Both the position numbers and the translations under genes were made by a program. Under the pieces are notes generated by a model. It ran no database searches and was not told the origin of the DNA. It saw only the letters and a program-made list of their open reading frames with translations. From NCBI GenBank assembly GCA_964247055.1, contig OZ176055.1, forward strand, positions 4,154,001-4,218,000: a stretch of 64,000 bases of DNA. The letters run 5' to 3'. The first letter of the stretch is position 1; the number at the start of each line of letters is the position of its first letter. Positions 24,203-38,123 of the stretch are shown piece by piece. This stretch comes from Paragordius varius. Its lineage: Eukaryota; Nematomorpha.

Positions 24203-25913
24203 ACAAAATATTCATTTTACTTTTAGTGACTTAAAAAAGCTTAAATTTTGAACCCCCTCTAAAATAGGTTTTTTAAAAAATTCTGAGATTGGGTAGTAAC
24301 TTTTTATAACGACTTATAAAGAATTTTGTTTTTTTAACAGTTGCTAAAAATTTTGGCGCCAACGAAAAATAGGCTTTGCCTTAAGGATTTATGCTACGCG
24401 CAAATGCTTGCTAATTTAAAATATCTACACTTTATTTCGCAAACATCAAATAATTGATATCACGCTCATTATTAAGTTCGGTGTTTATATCTAAAATTTC
24501 AATTTTATTATAAATTATGTGCATTTAAATTAAATTTTATAATATATATATAACTAAAATTTGTTTGAAAGTTTTTAGGTTCAATTTTCTTTTTACTCTA
24601 GTTTTGCGAATTTTTGATTAGGAGCCCTAAAAGTGGAATACATGGTCAGGCCCCATTTGAAATATATATGGGCATAATTATATATGTTTTATTAATTTAA
24701 GAAGACAATTAAACTCAAAAAATATAACATTGTTTCTAATTTGTTGCCAATTCGTTATACTTATTCAGATTTGTTAAAAAATATCAATTTTACTAAGATT
24801 TTCTTAGCATATTTTTGAAAATTATGGATTTCCAAATTGAGCCGTGTGTTGGACAATCCTGCTTTAAACCAAAAACACTATAAAATTCTGATGCATTTTC
24901 CAACAATATATATATTTTATCAGGATATTATTTTATATTCCGGATGGGACTGTATTTATAGATGCAAGATATTAGATTTTCACCTGTTTTTAAATAAATT
25001 TGATATTCTAAGGCTTTTAAACTGAAACTTATAAAACTAGAAAAATGAAAATCATATTTATTAAAATTTGCTGTACCCTGACGCGTTGTAACGTATTCGA
25101 CAACCTTAGTTAACTGATAAAATATTTTTCTGCAACTCTATATGATCTCATAGATTATCCTAAATATAGCTTCGGAGTAATGTTATTTTTTTTGGTCGAT
25201 ATTTCATATGGTAGAGGCATACCCAGCAGGTAATAAAAAATAAGCTAAAATCTTTGTTATTTTTATTTAATCTTAAATATCCAAAAATTTGCTTAAAGGC
25301 CACAGAATTTTTGAATGATGGCGCTTTTTTAGAGAGGGTAGAGTCCTACCAAATATCCTGGATAAAAGAGGTTTGTCTTGAAAACTGGAAATACCTAAGC
25401 GCAGTATTAAATCCATACGGATTCATGAAAATCGTTTCAAAGCTAAATTATTTTCAAATGGTGGCCTAAATATAAGGTGGGGCTAACCAAGAGTTATTTC
25501 AAAGAACTTTGGACATTTGCACTTTTATACGGGAAATGCCTTAAACCATGATTAGACCCCAAAAATTAGCTTCGAAGCAACGTATTTTCAGGTGACGTAT
25601 TTAACATACTGTGGCGCCTTACCAAGGAGCTAATTTAAAAAGCGCTGGACCAAGTTTTTTGTTTTTATACTCTAAATAGTTGGATTCAATTTTATATCCA
25701 TTTGTTCTCGTGGCTTGGGCGATATTCGGCTTCAACATAAATCTTGATGGAGTGTTTTGTGATCCCAGCGGCTTATTAAGCGCAGGGCAAAATTGCCTGA
25801 TAGAGTTTATTGTAGTTAATATGCAAAAAACTTAAAATGTAATTATTTTGGATAAATTATGCTTTAAACTATACCTTTATATGGTAAAAGATGGTTTACC
25901 ACTTTAATACTTC
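23561..25913. other. intergenic, no gene seen
   Basis: AT-rich sequence with a TA microsatellite at about 24174-24202. The open frames at 24837-25025 and 25254-25469 show no recognisable domain. The stretch 25250-25700 has a more even base composition and could be an old transposon remnant, but I cannot name it. Confidence 0.4.
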
Positions 25914-27003
25914 ATTACTTTTTGGGGTAGTTTTACATCCCAGTGCGATTGAAAATTTGATTATCTTTTAAGTATTTAAGGTATTAAGCCGATTTAAAAA
26001 TATGTCTTTAGCCCTTTAGGCGCCTTAAAAGAAATTTTCTAAAAAAATGTCAATTTGTAAAAAAATCCCCATCTCAAACTTTTTTGTCGCCAATTTTTTT
26101 CAAATCGCTAATTCTTGATGTATATTATGGTTAAAAAATGTAAATAATTATTAACACTTCGATTCAAATTGGGGTATCTAAATACCCCAGACTAAATTAA
26201 AATTAAAATTTTTAAAAAAACTACTGAAGGAAACGGTCCCAATTTAAATTTAGGCTTCTATCCTGATAAATATTATATAAATATGCCAAAATATCTTAAT
26301 AAAATTTTGTTTTGAAAAAAAAAGTTACATCTCAAACTACTTCGACGCCATTTTTATTTTACAAAAATTTTGCAAAATATCGTCTTCATTTAATTTTAAG
26401 GGTAAAACTAAAGCTTATTTTTTATATAAATTATATCTAACATTGATAGAAATAGAAAAAGCGGTTTATTTTGCATTATTTTTTGATTTTACAATTTGAC
26501 ACATGTCACATTGACTAAATTGTTACCTTTCACTTTTAGCTCAAAATAAGTAATATCAAGTATTTTTGAATTAAATTTTTTATATATTTCGGTTTATTAA
26601 TGTTATATAAGTGCAAAATTTTGCCATGGTTTCGATTGCTTCCATACTTTTTAAAGTATTTGATTTTAAACAGGCTTGGGGTATCCAACTACCCCAATTT
26701 GAATCGAAGGACAAAAATGAGTGTGTTGTATCCAAGTGTTAATAAGCTTTCAAGTTACATTTCAACAAAAATTTGATATATTTTGTATTAGCTGTTCGTT
26801 TCAAACGTGTTATGGGGCCCCAATTTCAGACTCTAGAAGTCACACTGTAAAAAATATAGGTTTTATCTAATACATAGAAAAACTTTGATAATGTAATTTT
26901 AACTAAACTAAATTATAGTTTATTTACAAAGTAGAGCTCTGGAGTATATAATTACCATACTATGTAAACTAGGACAATAATGTAAAAGGGAATCAAGTGT
27001 TAA
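25914..27003 (+). mobile_element. TTAA-flanked MITE, family B, with nested family A
   Basis: The left end is ttaatacttcattacttttt followed by ggggtagttttacatcccag; the right end is ggaatcaagtgttaa. A second copy at 28180-28682 shows the same left and right parts without interruption. The family A element at 26151-26742 is inserted in this copy, so the uninterrupted element would be about 500 bp. No transposase is present. Confidence 0.65.
26151..26742 (+). mobile_element. TTAA-flanked MITE, family A (copy 2, reference)
   Basis: 592 bp from ttaacacttcgattcaa to tgtatccaagtgttaa. Both ends carry a short near-palindrome inside the terminal repeat: ggggtatctaaatacccc on the left and ggggtatccaactacccc on the right. 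It is the clearest copy of the family and is nested in a family B element. Confidence 0.75.
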
Positions 27004-27204
27004 TAAATGTATGGGCATATACTTTCTTATTTCGGTAATACCTACAACCACTAATGATTTGAAATAATCTCACTACTTGAGCGAAAAGTGGCTTCATTTT
27101 GAGGATAAAGTACAAATTATATTTGAATTAGGTTGCGAAAATATTTTACAATTTCACTTATAAAATTTTTTTATTAAGCGACTATTTATTCTGTTTGTAG
27201 CCTA

Positions 27205-27254
27205 ATGTAATTATATTATTACTATTTGGGGGATTTTTGTACCTCAGTGCAATT
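27205..27254 (+). mobile_element. left-end fragment of MITE family B
   Basis: The segment around ttactatttgggggattttt and tacctcagtgcaatt matches the first 50 bp of the family B copies at 25914 and 28180. It directly abuts the family A element that begins at 27255. Confidence 0.5.
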
Positions 27255-28183
27255 TTAACACTTCGATTTAACTAGGGTATCTAGAGACCATAGTTTATAA
27301 TCAAGTTGATAATTTTTATGTTCTAATAAAAACTTTATAAATAGACAGAAATATCTAAAAATTTAGTTTTGAATAAAAAGTTTCATATCAAATCGACGCC
27401 ATTATTATACAACATTTTTGCAAAATATCGTATAAATTTTTCATTTAATACTTGGATGCAACACATTCATTTTAGTTCTTCGATTCAAATTGGAGAAGTT
27501 GGATACCCCAGGGTTTAAAAGGAAATAATTCAAAAAATATGGAATGATTTAAAACTATGGCAAAAATTTGCACATTTATAACATTAATGAACCGAAATAT
27601 ATAAAAAATTTCATTCATCAAGGTAAAAATTTAGTCAAGATGCCATGGTGCATTAGCTAAATATAAAATTTAAATAAAATAAACCACTTTTTCTGTTTCT
27701 ATCAATGTTAGATGTGATATAAATAAAAAATAGCTTTTATTTTAGCAAAATCAAATAAACATATTTGCAAAAATGTTTTAAAATAAAAGTGGCGTCGAAG
27801 TAGTTTGATCTGAAACTTTTTTTTCAAAATTAAATTTTATTTAGATATTTCACTTATTTATATAATTTTATTATGATAGAAGCATAAATTTAAATTGGCG
27901 TTTCTTTCAGTAGTATTTAAAATGTAAACTTAAATATTGTCTGGGTATTTAGATACCCCAATTTGAATCGAAGTGTTAAGTGATATCCTCATATCGGCTT
28001 ACTTTTATATGAATCCATAAAATAAGTAATATTAAGTTTTTTTTAATAATTATTTTTTTGGCTTTTGCAATGATTTAAATTTGTTCCCTATTTTTGAAAA
28101 TACAATTTTAAAGAGGCCTGTAATTCCGAAAAAACCCAATTTTAATTAGACTGAAATGAATATGTTGTATCCAAGTGTGTTAA
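27255..28183 (+). mobile_element. family A MITE split by a second family A copy
   Basis: The left end, ttaacacttcgattta, and homologous sequence run to about 27444. The right part resumes at about 27980 with aaaataagtaatattaag and ends ttgtatccaagtgtgttaa. Between them an inverted family A copy (27445-27979) is inserted. Confidence 0.65.
27445..27979 (-). mobile_element. family A MITE (copy nested in another family A)
   Basis: 535 bp in inverted orientation from ttaatacttggatgcaa to gaatcgaagtgttaa, collinear in reverse with 26151-26742. It interrupts an older copy of the same family. Confidence 0.7.
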
Positions 28184-28682
28184 CACTCCTTTACATTTTG
28201 GGGTAGTTTCATATCCCAGTGTGATTTGATATTTGAATATCCTAAAAAGTATATAATGTATTAAGCCGAATTTAAAAATAGGCTTTGTTTAGTTAGGCGC
28301 ATTATAAAAAAAATTTTTAAATAGTGAAAATTGTAAAAAATTATTTCAAACATTTTACCACCATTTTCTTTTCAAAATATTTTAAATTGACAATGCAACA
28401 GGCAAATAAATGTAAATTATGGTTAGAAAATAAAATAATTAGATTTAGGAAGGTTTCAGGCGAGATTTATGGCTTTTATTTATATAACCTATTGGTTTCA
28501 ATCGTGTTTTGGAGTTGTCCCAATTTTAAACTCTAGTCATAAAACCGTAAAAAATATAATTTATACATGAAACTAGTTATAATTAAATTTAACTAAAATT
28601 TCAAACTGTTGTTTATTTAATAATTGAGCTCAGGGATATAAAACTTAAAAGGTAAGGTAGGACAAAAAATTGAAAAGTTAAT
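28180..28682 (+). mobile_element. TTAA-flanked MITE, family B (uninterrupted)
   Basis: Left end ttaacactcctttacatttt followed by ggggtagtttcatatcccag; right end near aaaaattgaaaagttaa. It is collinear with the two halves of 25914-27003 and about 500 bp long. It ends about 130 bp before the first coding exon found for the phosphatase gene. Confidence 0.6.
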
Positions 28683-28815
28683 GAAATTTATTTCATTTAA
28701 CCGGTACAATAATTGTTCAACATTTGGTTTAATATTTTAATTTGATTGGAATAGAGGATATTTTGATTGGATGCTCCACTATAAATGTAAATAAAAATTG
28801 GATTAGGACATTTAT

Positions 28816-29949
28816 ATGGAAGCTTTGGGAAAATCTTCCCATTCCTTATTAGCAAGATCTATTGCTCCCAAAATGAAATATGAAAATCCAGATCAAACTC
28901 TAATCAGTATTATTTTCTATCATAAATTGAAATTTATATTTCACTTACACGCTTCATTCTTATTATGTTTACATTATAGAAACTTCCCGTTTGCCTATAA
29001 CCTTAAATCCCAATCCCAATAATCAAAAAGTGTTTTCCTATCAATATGATATGGTGTCTGTTTTTTCGATTCAAGGGAAACGAAACACCATGGAGGATAA
29101 ATTTAGGGTTGTTCAACAAAAATCTCCATACAACATTCTCATATTTGGTGTTTTTGATGGCCACGGTGGATCTGTAAGTTTCAATATTTTAATAAATGAT
29201 TTTCATTGATACAAAAAATTTTTAGTTTGCTGTTGAATACGTCGAATCTAACCTTGTCCCAAACATTCTCAATTCCATAAACTTGCATCTAAGAAATATT
29301 TTAAGCCATTCTATTACCCATTCTAATAGTCATATACCACACCCTCATAATTCAAATAATACAATTTTAATATCCAATCTCATGTCGTCCCAAGAAATAT
29401 CTACCATGTTTCACAAAATTTTAACGCAAGAAATATTAAATTTAGATAAAGCTCTTCTTCAAAGGGCCGATGCCATGAATAATAATTCAGGTAATATACT
29501 TATGTTCAATATTTGAGTCATGCATAAATTTCTTGAATAAATTTACTTGTATGCTAAATAATTGTATATTTATTTATGATTTGCGACGCGTACCAAAAAT
29601 TAAAAAAAATAATTTGTTTAAGGAGTTTCACTAAAAAAAATTTTTAAATTCAATACACAAGTTTGATTTCGTTGCCATTATATTAATTAATTAATTGAGT
29701 ATCATTGACTTTAATTTTAATTATCAATTTATATTTAAATATTTTATAAAATTAAATAATTATCGTCTTGGCCCTTGTTATTATTCATAACTTTAAAGAT
29801 CATTGGAAATGGATCGATTGAACATTATTATTAAGATAAGGAAATCTGTTTTTTGTCTATTTCCTTGCTGTCTTACTATATACCTCTATATGTCCCTAAT
29901 ATATGTGTATATATAACTATTATTAGATTAGTCATGCATACCATTTAAA

Positions 29950-30015
<66 letters not shown>

Positions 30016-32000
30016 TATTTTTTATATGTTTGTTTAGCTGGCAATTAATTTTTAGGTATATGTTTTATTTCATCTATTACATAATGTGAGACTTTTTGTC
30101 CAATTTTGTTATATAAGTGTATCAGGTAGTTTTTAAAAGATTAATCATGTGATTTGTAATATTTTACGATATTTTTTTTCAAAAATTGTTTATGTATACA
30201 TAAAACTATATTGACAAGGTAATATAAATTCTTATTTTTATTATATATCAATATTAAAGACGTAATTGATCTTTTATATTGTGTGACAATATAATAATGA
30301 GTTTTATTAAATAATTGTCCAAAATAATATTATATCAACGATAAATTATTTATCAATCTATTTTCTACCTTGAAAGAAGAGAGCTAAGACTAGATTAAAA
30401 TTTTTGTGCAAAATTTATATTATATATATAATAAAGTAAAATTATCCGCTCTAAAATCAATAAATTTATTCACAGTTATATATTATTTTATTATGTTGGT
30501 TGTTGTAATCTTAAATTTAAAAATATTGTGTAAGTTAGTTTTATTTTACTTTAATATAATATATCAATATAAATATTTATTGTATTTATATATAATCAAA
30601 AGTTTCAATGTTAAACATATGTACATACATTTAATTAAAAATGTTAAAAATCTCACGTTTTGTGATGTATATTGATTGGTATTTGATAAGATAGACAAAC
30701 TTTATATTATAAAAAACGTTAAAATTTATTTTATAATTAAATATAGAAAATTTATTAAGTCAAAGTTTAAGCTTTTATAAATTGCAATTTCATAAAGTTG
30801 ATTTTTAAAAGGTCAACCCTTTACCTCATATTATGAATCCAATACTATTGGCTCTATAGCTAAGATATAGGGGTCAACTTTAAAACTCATTGTTAAAAAT
30901 GGCTCTGTAACTTAGACTTCTTCACATATTTACGCCTTTGTAGTGAATAAATGTTTTTTATATCAAAATATTTTGTTATAAACCTAAAAAAACTTAAGAC
31001 TCCAAATTAATGACATTTTGAATTAATTCACCATATTATATGTGTTTTTGGCCTAAATTTTATTACTCTATATTGTTTTGTATGACAATATATATTTAGG
31101 TACGACATGTTTGATTGGAATAATTTTTGAACAATATTTGATTCTTGCTAACTCTGGCGATTGTCGAGCCATAATGTATGATTCCAAGGGTCGAACACTT
31201 CAATTAACTGTTGACCATAAACCTCAAAGTGTATGTGCTTACAAAATATATTAATAAATATATAACGTGAAATTTACCGTTTTTGAATAAAAATATTTTT
31301 TTTCTATTAAAAATATGCAAATATAAATGTTTTTCAATTATATTCAACCACTGCATACATGTTTAATTCAAATGTGAAAGATTTTAATATCATTAATTAC
31401 AATAGCTAAATACTATGCTGTTGTTTAAAATTACACATAAAATTACCATCGTTTTTATTATAAACCGCCAAAAAATTTGAAATCTGGAAAACCTTAGTAA
31501 AAAAGCTAATATTCATTATCATATTTTATTCAGGATGATACTTATTTCAAAAAAGTTTAATAAATTGAAAATACATTATAACTTGAACATTAATCAGATT
31601 AAATAAGAGAAACACCGAAATGAGCGTTTAATTTAAAATTGATTATACACATTATATGTGATGTTTTTTGCAATAAAGACCATTTAATAAATTAAATATT
31701 AATTTAATTATCTCAATCTACGGTTGCAAAATTCTCTTTGCTAATTTAGCTTATACTATTATTTAATTATTAAATGCGCATATTCACAATTTAATTTATT
31801 TTTGTACTATGTAAGTTAAAAAAGGGATTTATTTGACTTATTTCGCGGTTAATTCGTTTTTTTCACGAAAAATTGTTTATGTATTTTTGTCAAACAAAAA
31901 TAAATAGCATAGTCGTAAATTAAGAACTTAAAAACAGGGTAAAGTATTGGATCACAAAAATATTTTTAAAAAATATTTTAAAATTCGACAATTCAAACTA

Positions 32001-32032
<32 letters not shown>

Positions 32033-35000
32033 GTTTTCAATTAAAATTAAAAAAACCGCCAGTTGATATGCACAAATAGTGTTGCACAAAAAAATTAAAA
32101 AATATTTGCAAAAAAATTGAGTTAATTCGTTGCAATAATAATCCGCACAAAAAATCACTTTTAAAGTACACTCAATTAAAGCTTAATTTCATATTGTTAT
32201 TAATTTAAAATACGTAATCCTATCATCAATACCGCACGCATAAAAAAGGTTTTTGACTGTAGATTGTTGGCAAATTTAACTTTTGTTTTGTTTTTTCCAT
32301 TATTTTAGGCACCTGAACGTGAAAGAATACGGAAAGCGGGTGGTTTTGTAACCCTGAGCCCGGCTGGCATTTGGCGTTTAAATGGAATCCTTTCAGTTTC
32401 TCGTGGGTTTGGTGATTTGGCCCTTAAGCGTTACAATAATGTAATTACAGCCAGGCCTGATATACATATTTATCCAATTCATAATTATCATGTTGAGTCA
32501 GGAGGAGGACACTATAAAACAGATAATGAAAAGACCAAACAATTTGGTATGTTTTAAGATTTATATGCTGTCGTTTTAAGACGTATACTAATTTATAAAT
32601 GCGTTTTTTAATTCAAACTCAATGAGGATTGGTGAAAATAAAGTTCCATATAATTATTTTCATACAAATATACTATTCATATTGCTTAATTTTTTTGCTA
32701 ATTTTAATTTTAATTTATCACGAATATAATAAATCACTATATAGTTTTAATTAAATTTTTATTATAATTATATAATTACAATAAAAGTCGCGCAAATGTA
32801 TTAAATATAGGTAAAATCTGACACTTAAAACTTTAATTAGTATTATGCATGCTTTTCTTTAAAAAACTTTAGGAATTAATTCAACGAAAAAAAATTCAAA
32901 TGAAGATATTTTGGCATTAACCCCAAAATTTTTGGTTTTGGCCACTGATGGTCTTTGGAATGCCATGACAAATTTGGAAGTTTCTGAATTCCTTATGATG
33001 ACAAAATTACCCCCAACTACTTTGGGTATAAATTTTTATTTATATAAAATTCGAATCCCGTGTGCATCCAATTTATTTTAATTCTCGTGATTAATTTAGA
33101 TATCAACTCTACACAAATGTTATTCTTATATTTGATATAACAATTTAATGAATGGTTCATATATATATATATATAATGGTCATAGAACCGTAAATTTTTT
33201 GCACCATATTTTATTTATTTAACATTAAAAGTGTTTAGTGTAACAACGCGAATGTAGGAATCACAAGTTTATATTCTCTCTCTATTTCGTTTTCTCTATT
33301 TCTGCGGAATTGCGTAAGGTGTTTTTTATGCAATGTTAAAATTACCGTTTCTTTTAATTATGTGTTCACTTATTAATTAAAGGTTAGTTTTCATTTATAT
33401 ACCTTTTTTAAATTAATTTTGAAGGTGCATGCGGTTGGTTCTGGGAACTGTAATAAATTAATTATATTTTGCCTTTGACACATTATTTTACGGAGATCTA
33501 TCTTTAAAATATAAAGTAATATTTAACACAAAAACTGAAAATATCATGTGATATATGTTTCATCTATTTACTATTTTTAACAGTTAAATTTTTGTTACGA
33601 GTTTGTATTGTACCAAACATTATCACAATTGCGTAAAATTCCATGTAACAAAATCATGTATTCCGTTTTCTTAGGCGTAACCTCAACAACCGCAGTCCAT
33701 AATAAAACTCCTTTAGCGTCATTATTGCCTTTGATTGAAAGAGAAAGTGATTTTGGAGCGAGGGCGCTCTCTTTACATGCCCTTCGCCTCGGTTCTACCG
33801 ATAACGTTACCGTTTTAGTAGTTAAATTTCCTCCACAAGAAAAATATCACCCAATATGGTAATTACACGGATTTTCATATTACTATTTCGTTGGTTTGAT
33901 TTGATGGTATTTTTAACACTGCAATCAAAAAGAGAAATGAACCGAAATGATAATACAAAGTGATGTGTACACTTTATATTATCAATCTCATTAACACTGC
34001 TTGTCACACTTATTAGTATAATACAAATTTTTGAAACATCCCAACTCAATTGTTTTTTACTTGATATTAGTTTTCTATATCATTTTATGTTTGAAGTTTA
34101 ATATTTCGCGTTTATTTTCGTTTAATTTACTATTATATTAATACGGAATTTCGAATTATAGTTTATGTATTATATCATACAATGAATGTTTATTTAGTGA
34201 AACAAATTATGAGAAAACAATACCCAATGTTTCCTCACCTACTCGAATAGATAATTCACTTGCAAAAAGTTATAAAAATGCAGAATTAAACAAAAACATA
34301 GGCATTGAACCAAAATATATAGGTCGGGTGTCTTTTCGACGTAATCGACAAGGCTCCTTACATTATTTTAATAAAATTGGAGATACTATTCATTACATTC
34401 CAAACAAGGATAAATATCTTTACACTAATAATGCATTTAATCCTGTTTTATTAACCTCTGAGGTTAAAAAATCAATTACTCCCGCTAAAAATCTTGTAAT
34501 AAGCTCCACCGAAAATAGGCAGGGTAATATTAATAACACACTTTTTCAACAAACGGATGCGAAGTTCGGGGAACTCTCAGTATTAGATCAAGGTAGTAAT
34601 GAAGAATTAAGAAAGTTTCAACCACAATACAAACAGCAATCTCAAAAATTGGGCAATGCGACACAAAAACATATGTTTTACCATGATAAAGGTATCTATG
34701 CATTATTGTAGTTATGCCCTTAAATATATATATAGTTAATTATAAAAATATATTTATTTTGGTAAATTTAAATGACAAACATAGATAAAACAATTATGAT
34801 ATCCCCATCGCTCGTTTCAACCAACGAACCTCACACAAAGGCAGACAATTTAATTTCTATAACTTCTCATGAAAATGCAAATAATGCCAAAATGGTAATA
34901 TTTTAATTGATTAATGTAAGGATATTTGCTCTATTTTTTTTTCGTAAAAATAGCTAAATTAAACAGGTTTGGCTATATTATTCAGTTGAGGAGTTAATAT

Positions 35001-36182
35001 ACAATTAAATTTTATTTCTCTGAAATATTTATTTGTTACGAGGTCATACTTTATTTATTCCATATTTGCTTTTTTACAGTTGATATAATTATTATTTACA
35101 AAAATATTTAACACGTTATTTTATTGCGAATTAATCATAAGTTACAATCACAAACACCATCAATGTACACGGAAACTGTTAAAAGAAGACCTCTTTTGCT
35201 TACAGGGCGGAGTTTTACCCCACCGCTTCTATACAAAACTCCATCCTCTATCCCTAAAATTATTACAAATATTAATAATAAATCAATTACCCCGAATAAT
35301 ACCAACAGGGCGGAAACTCAAATCGTTGATAAAAATAATGGCTTATATCGATCGAGAAGCAAATTGGCTCAAAAGAATTTTGAGACCACACTTTCCCCTT
35401 TAATACAATATGGAGAAAATGTTTTTTATACCGGAAAAAACTTAATAACCAATGATGATCAAGAAGGTAAAATTTATAATATTTAAATACAAAAAATTGA
35501 ACAATAAACCGGGAATTTTGTAAATTCCAATAAATTGTTTGGATAAAATTATAAATTATATATTATAAAAAGTTTATAAATGATTTTACTATGAATTAAA
35601 ACTTTATCCAACATTCTAGTTAAATAAGAAAAGTATTTTATTACAAAAATATAATCATTATAACCCTTTTACGTTCTTATAGTTTTATTTATTATTATAA
35701 CCTTATTTTTTCTGAGTTATTCATGTGCTCAAAATCATGTATAAATGACAGCACATGCTTATTGTATTAATTTTAACTGCTAATTTTTTTATATCAATAA
35801 CTACTATCAAAAGCCCGAAATTCGACAAAAAAATTATACTATAGTTTTTAATAACATTATTTGTTTTTTTTGTAAAATATTGTAATATATCCATTTTTTA
35901 TGGTTTTATTTTTCCGATATTTTAGGATATGATGCAAATAGGCTAACATCTTCTCGAACCACCCCAGCAAGTAAAAAAGGTAATCTTTATACTCAAAACG
36001 CTGATACGAAACAGGGTTTATCCGCTGACCAAAGTGTGAAAAGTAAAAATGATTATGGCTATTCTCAAGAAAGAAAAAACAATTCGAATACTATAGTTAT
36101 ACCCATACAAATTGAACATCGAAACCCACAATTAAAACTTACAGAAACTGAAACTAATCGATGTGATTTGGTATACATTTAA
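28816..36182 (+). CDS. PPM1L: PPM1L-like PP2C Ser/Thr phosphatase
   Basis: Metal-dependent protein phosphatase; in mammals PPM1L acts on stress-kinase and ceramide-transport pathways. Core exons: 28816-28906, 28980-29173, 29226-29490, 31100-31230, 32309-32546, 32873-33025, 33675-33862, giving 419 aa. PP2C motifs in order: [29 protein letters not shown] with [20 protein letters not shown] with [41 protein letters not shown]. All metal-binding Asp/Glu positions of the family are present. Human PPM1L also has VYSIQGRR and an N-terminal membrane segment; none is seen here, so an upstream exon may be missing. A GT donor just before the stop (33859) would join, in phase, to exons 34198-34691, 34785-34894, 35142-35466 and 35926-36182, adding about 390 Ser/Thr/Asn-rich residues (total about 813). 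Both ends are possible. Confidence 0.88.
29954..30011. repeat. TA microsatellite in PPM1L-like intron 3
   Basis: An almost pure run of about 29 TA dinucleotides. Similar runs occur at about 24174-24202, 31999-32024 and 33158-33175. Confidence 0.95.
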
Positions 36183-37239
36183 ATATCAACGATAACTTTT
36201 TATTAATATAAGCTATTTTGAAGAATCATTATTGAATGTAATTAAATTTACCTTTAGATAAAGCAACGTTCAAAAACTCATGCTGACACGCAACCCAAAT
36301 ATTGTATATCAACATATAACATGATTTGACAAAAATCAACGGTAAAATTTTCCACATAAAAATCATGACTAAAAAGCTGGAGCAAAATATTTTCGAAGTT
36401 AAAATGTGCAAAAATGCCATCAAAACATCTAGTCACGACTTATATTACACAAGGTATTATAATCTTTATAATCTAAATTTGAATGGATATAAGGCAATGG
36501 ATCGTTTATCCTAGTCAACAATGCACAAGAAAATACATACTATAAGAAACCTTTGATAAAATAATGCTCAGGTTAATAATTTTTTGAGTCAATCCCCCTC
36601 ATTTATGTGTCCGGTGTTAAAAATGTTAGATTTTTAAAAAAAATTTCAACCATAATATATAAAAATATTTATATCCTTTCATTAACTTCAATGCAATTAT
36701 ACTATTAAAGTTCCATTCTTATATCAATTTTGCCGATACAATTATAAAAAATTTAAAGAGCCATATTTATTATCATGTACAAATATTTAAAGATAGATTA
36801 GTTAAAAATTGGAAAAAATTATATAAACAACAAATTATTTATATTATTTTATTTACCACATTAGTTTGATGTGATACTTAAATTATATATAACGCTTCCG
36901 ATTTACTTAAATTAATAATTTATTAAAAATGTATAGAGAAAAATTGCATATTATTTAACACCAGCATATTATACATAAAATATGTATCCATGTATATTTA
37001 TTATGTTAATTTAAATCAAATGTTTTGTTTATATCCATAAATACAATAAACCTTTCCTTAAATTTTATTCTCATAAATTATATGATGGCCCAATTAGGTA
37101 TAATAATAGATAAATCCCATCTTATTTGATCAAAACAAACAAAATCGGGTTAATATAGGGATGATAAAAATTAAAGGGTTATTTTGGCTTTTACCAGGTG
37201 TAGTTATAAGTTTATCTGTTTTTTGTTAAAATATATTGA
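36183..37239. other. intergenic, no gene seen
   Basis: AT-rich sequence between the phosphatase gene and the mariner remnant. The overlapping opposite frames at 36229-36514 show no protein features and look like chance. Confidence 0.5.
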
Positions 37240-38123
37240 AAAGAAATCAATTATTAATTTTATTCAAGTATTGTACCGGCTTCAAAACATTTCGCCCATC
37301 TTCTGATAATGTATAACCGTACCAGAAAAATTTATCGACTTTAAGCCATTTTACAACTTAATTAAAAGAGTGCTGCTCTGTGAGGGTGTACCCCATATTG
37401 TATTGGCGCCAGGATCAGGAGATTTCATCGGATGCTAAAATATTTCCCATCAAAGCGATTTCAAATGTTTTTCACTGTTTTGCTAAATGAAACGGAGCAT
37501 TGTGTAACAAAATTATTATTGCAGGCCTTATGAATCGTTTTTTGATTTACATGGTTTAAATTAATCACTTGTTGGCGGTAGTAGTGGGTATTAACTGTTT
37601 CACCGGATTGCAAAAGTTCATAAGACACAGTATTGCTCTGGTCTCATCCGACATCATCAGTATGGCATCGTGTTAATGCGTTTTGTCAAGGTAATTGATT
37701 TTTCCGCTTTGTATAAAAAGCCATTTTTCATCAACCTTCCCAATTATGCAAAAACGATTTCCTTTCGTGACATTAAAGTAGGATTTCACAAGTCACTTCG
37801 ATTTGCGATATGACGTTATGTGTGACCCATTTACCGAGTTTGTTAATCTTTCCCATCGCTCGTAGATATCTATTTATTGTTTTTTTGTGATGAATATGCA
37901 TCTGCCAAGGTTTAAATGGTCATCATACGATTATCCATTTTAGCGACTTCGAAGTTGTATGGTCCATCCGAGCGCCCGCTCTCTTCGACATTGAAATGAC
38001 AAATTTTATTTTGAAACCATGTTTCACATGTTTTAATCAATGTTTACCATATGTTTCTACCAGCAAACAATAACTTTCAAGAGCCCTTTTCTTCTGATGG
38101 GAATGCGTATCGCAAAAGTTCAT
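37240..38123 (-). mobile_element. broken mariner-type DNA transposon
   Basis: Minus-strand transposase pieces run in order: a start at 38123 (MNFCDTHSHQKKRALES), WFQNKICHFNVEESGRSDG, INKLGKWVTHNVI, CEILL, HERKSFLHNWEG, VDEKWLFIQSGKINYLD with the first catalytic Asp, YELLQSGETVNTHYYRQQV, ILLHNAPFHLAKQ, then SLTEQ-like and VKWLKSINFSGTVIH C-terminal pieces. The usual HDNA second Asp is absent (HNA), and several stops and frameshifts are present, so it is inactive. The length is close to a full mariner transposase. Terminal repeats were not identified. Confidence 0.85.

Noticed and set aside
30406-30675. 89-aa frame in a phosphatase intron
   Set aside because: Its composition is that of random AT-rich sequence (Ile, Tyr, Lys, Leu, Asn), with no motif, inside intron 3.
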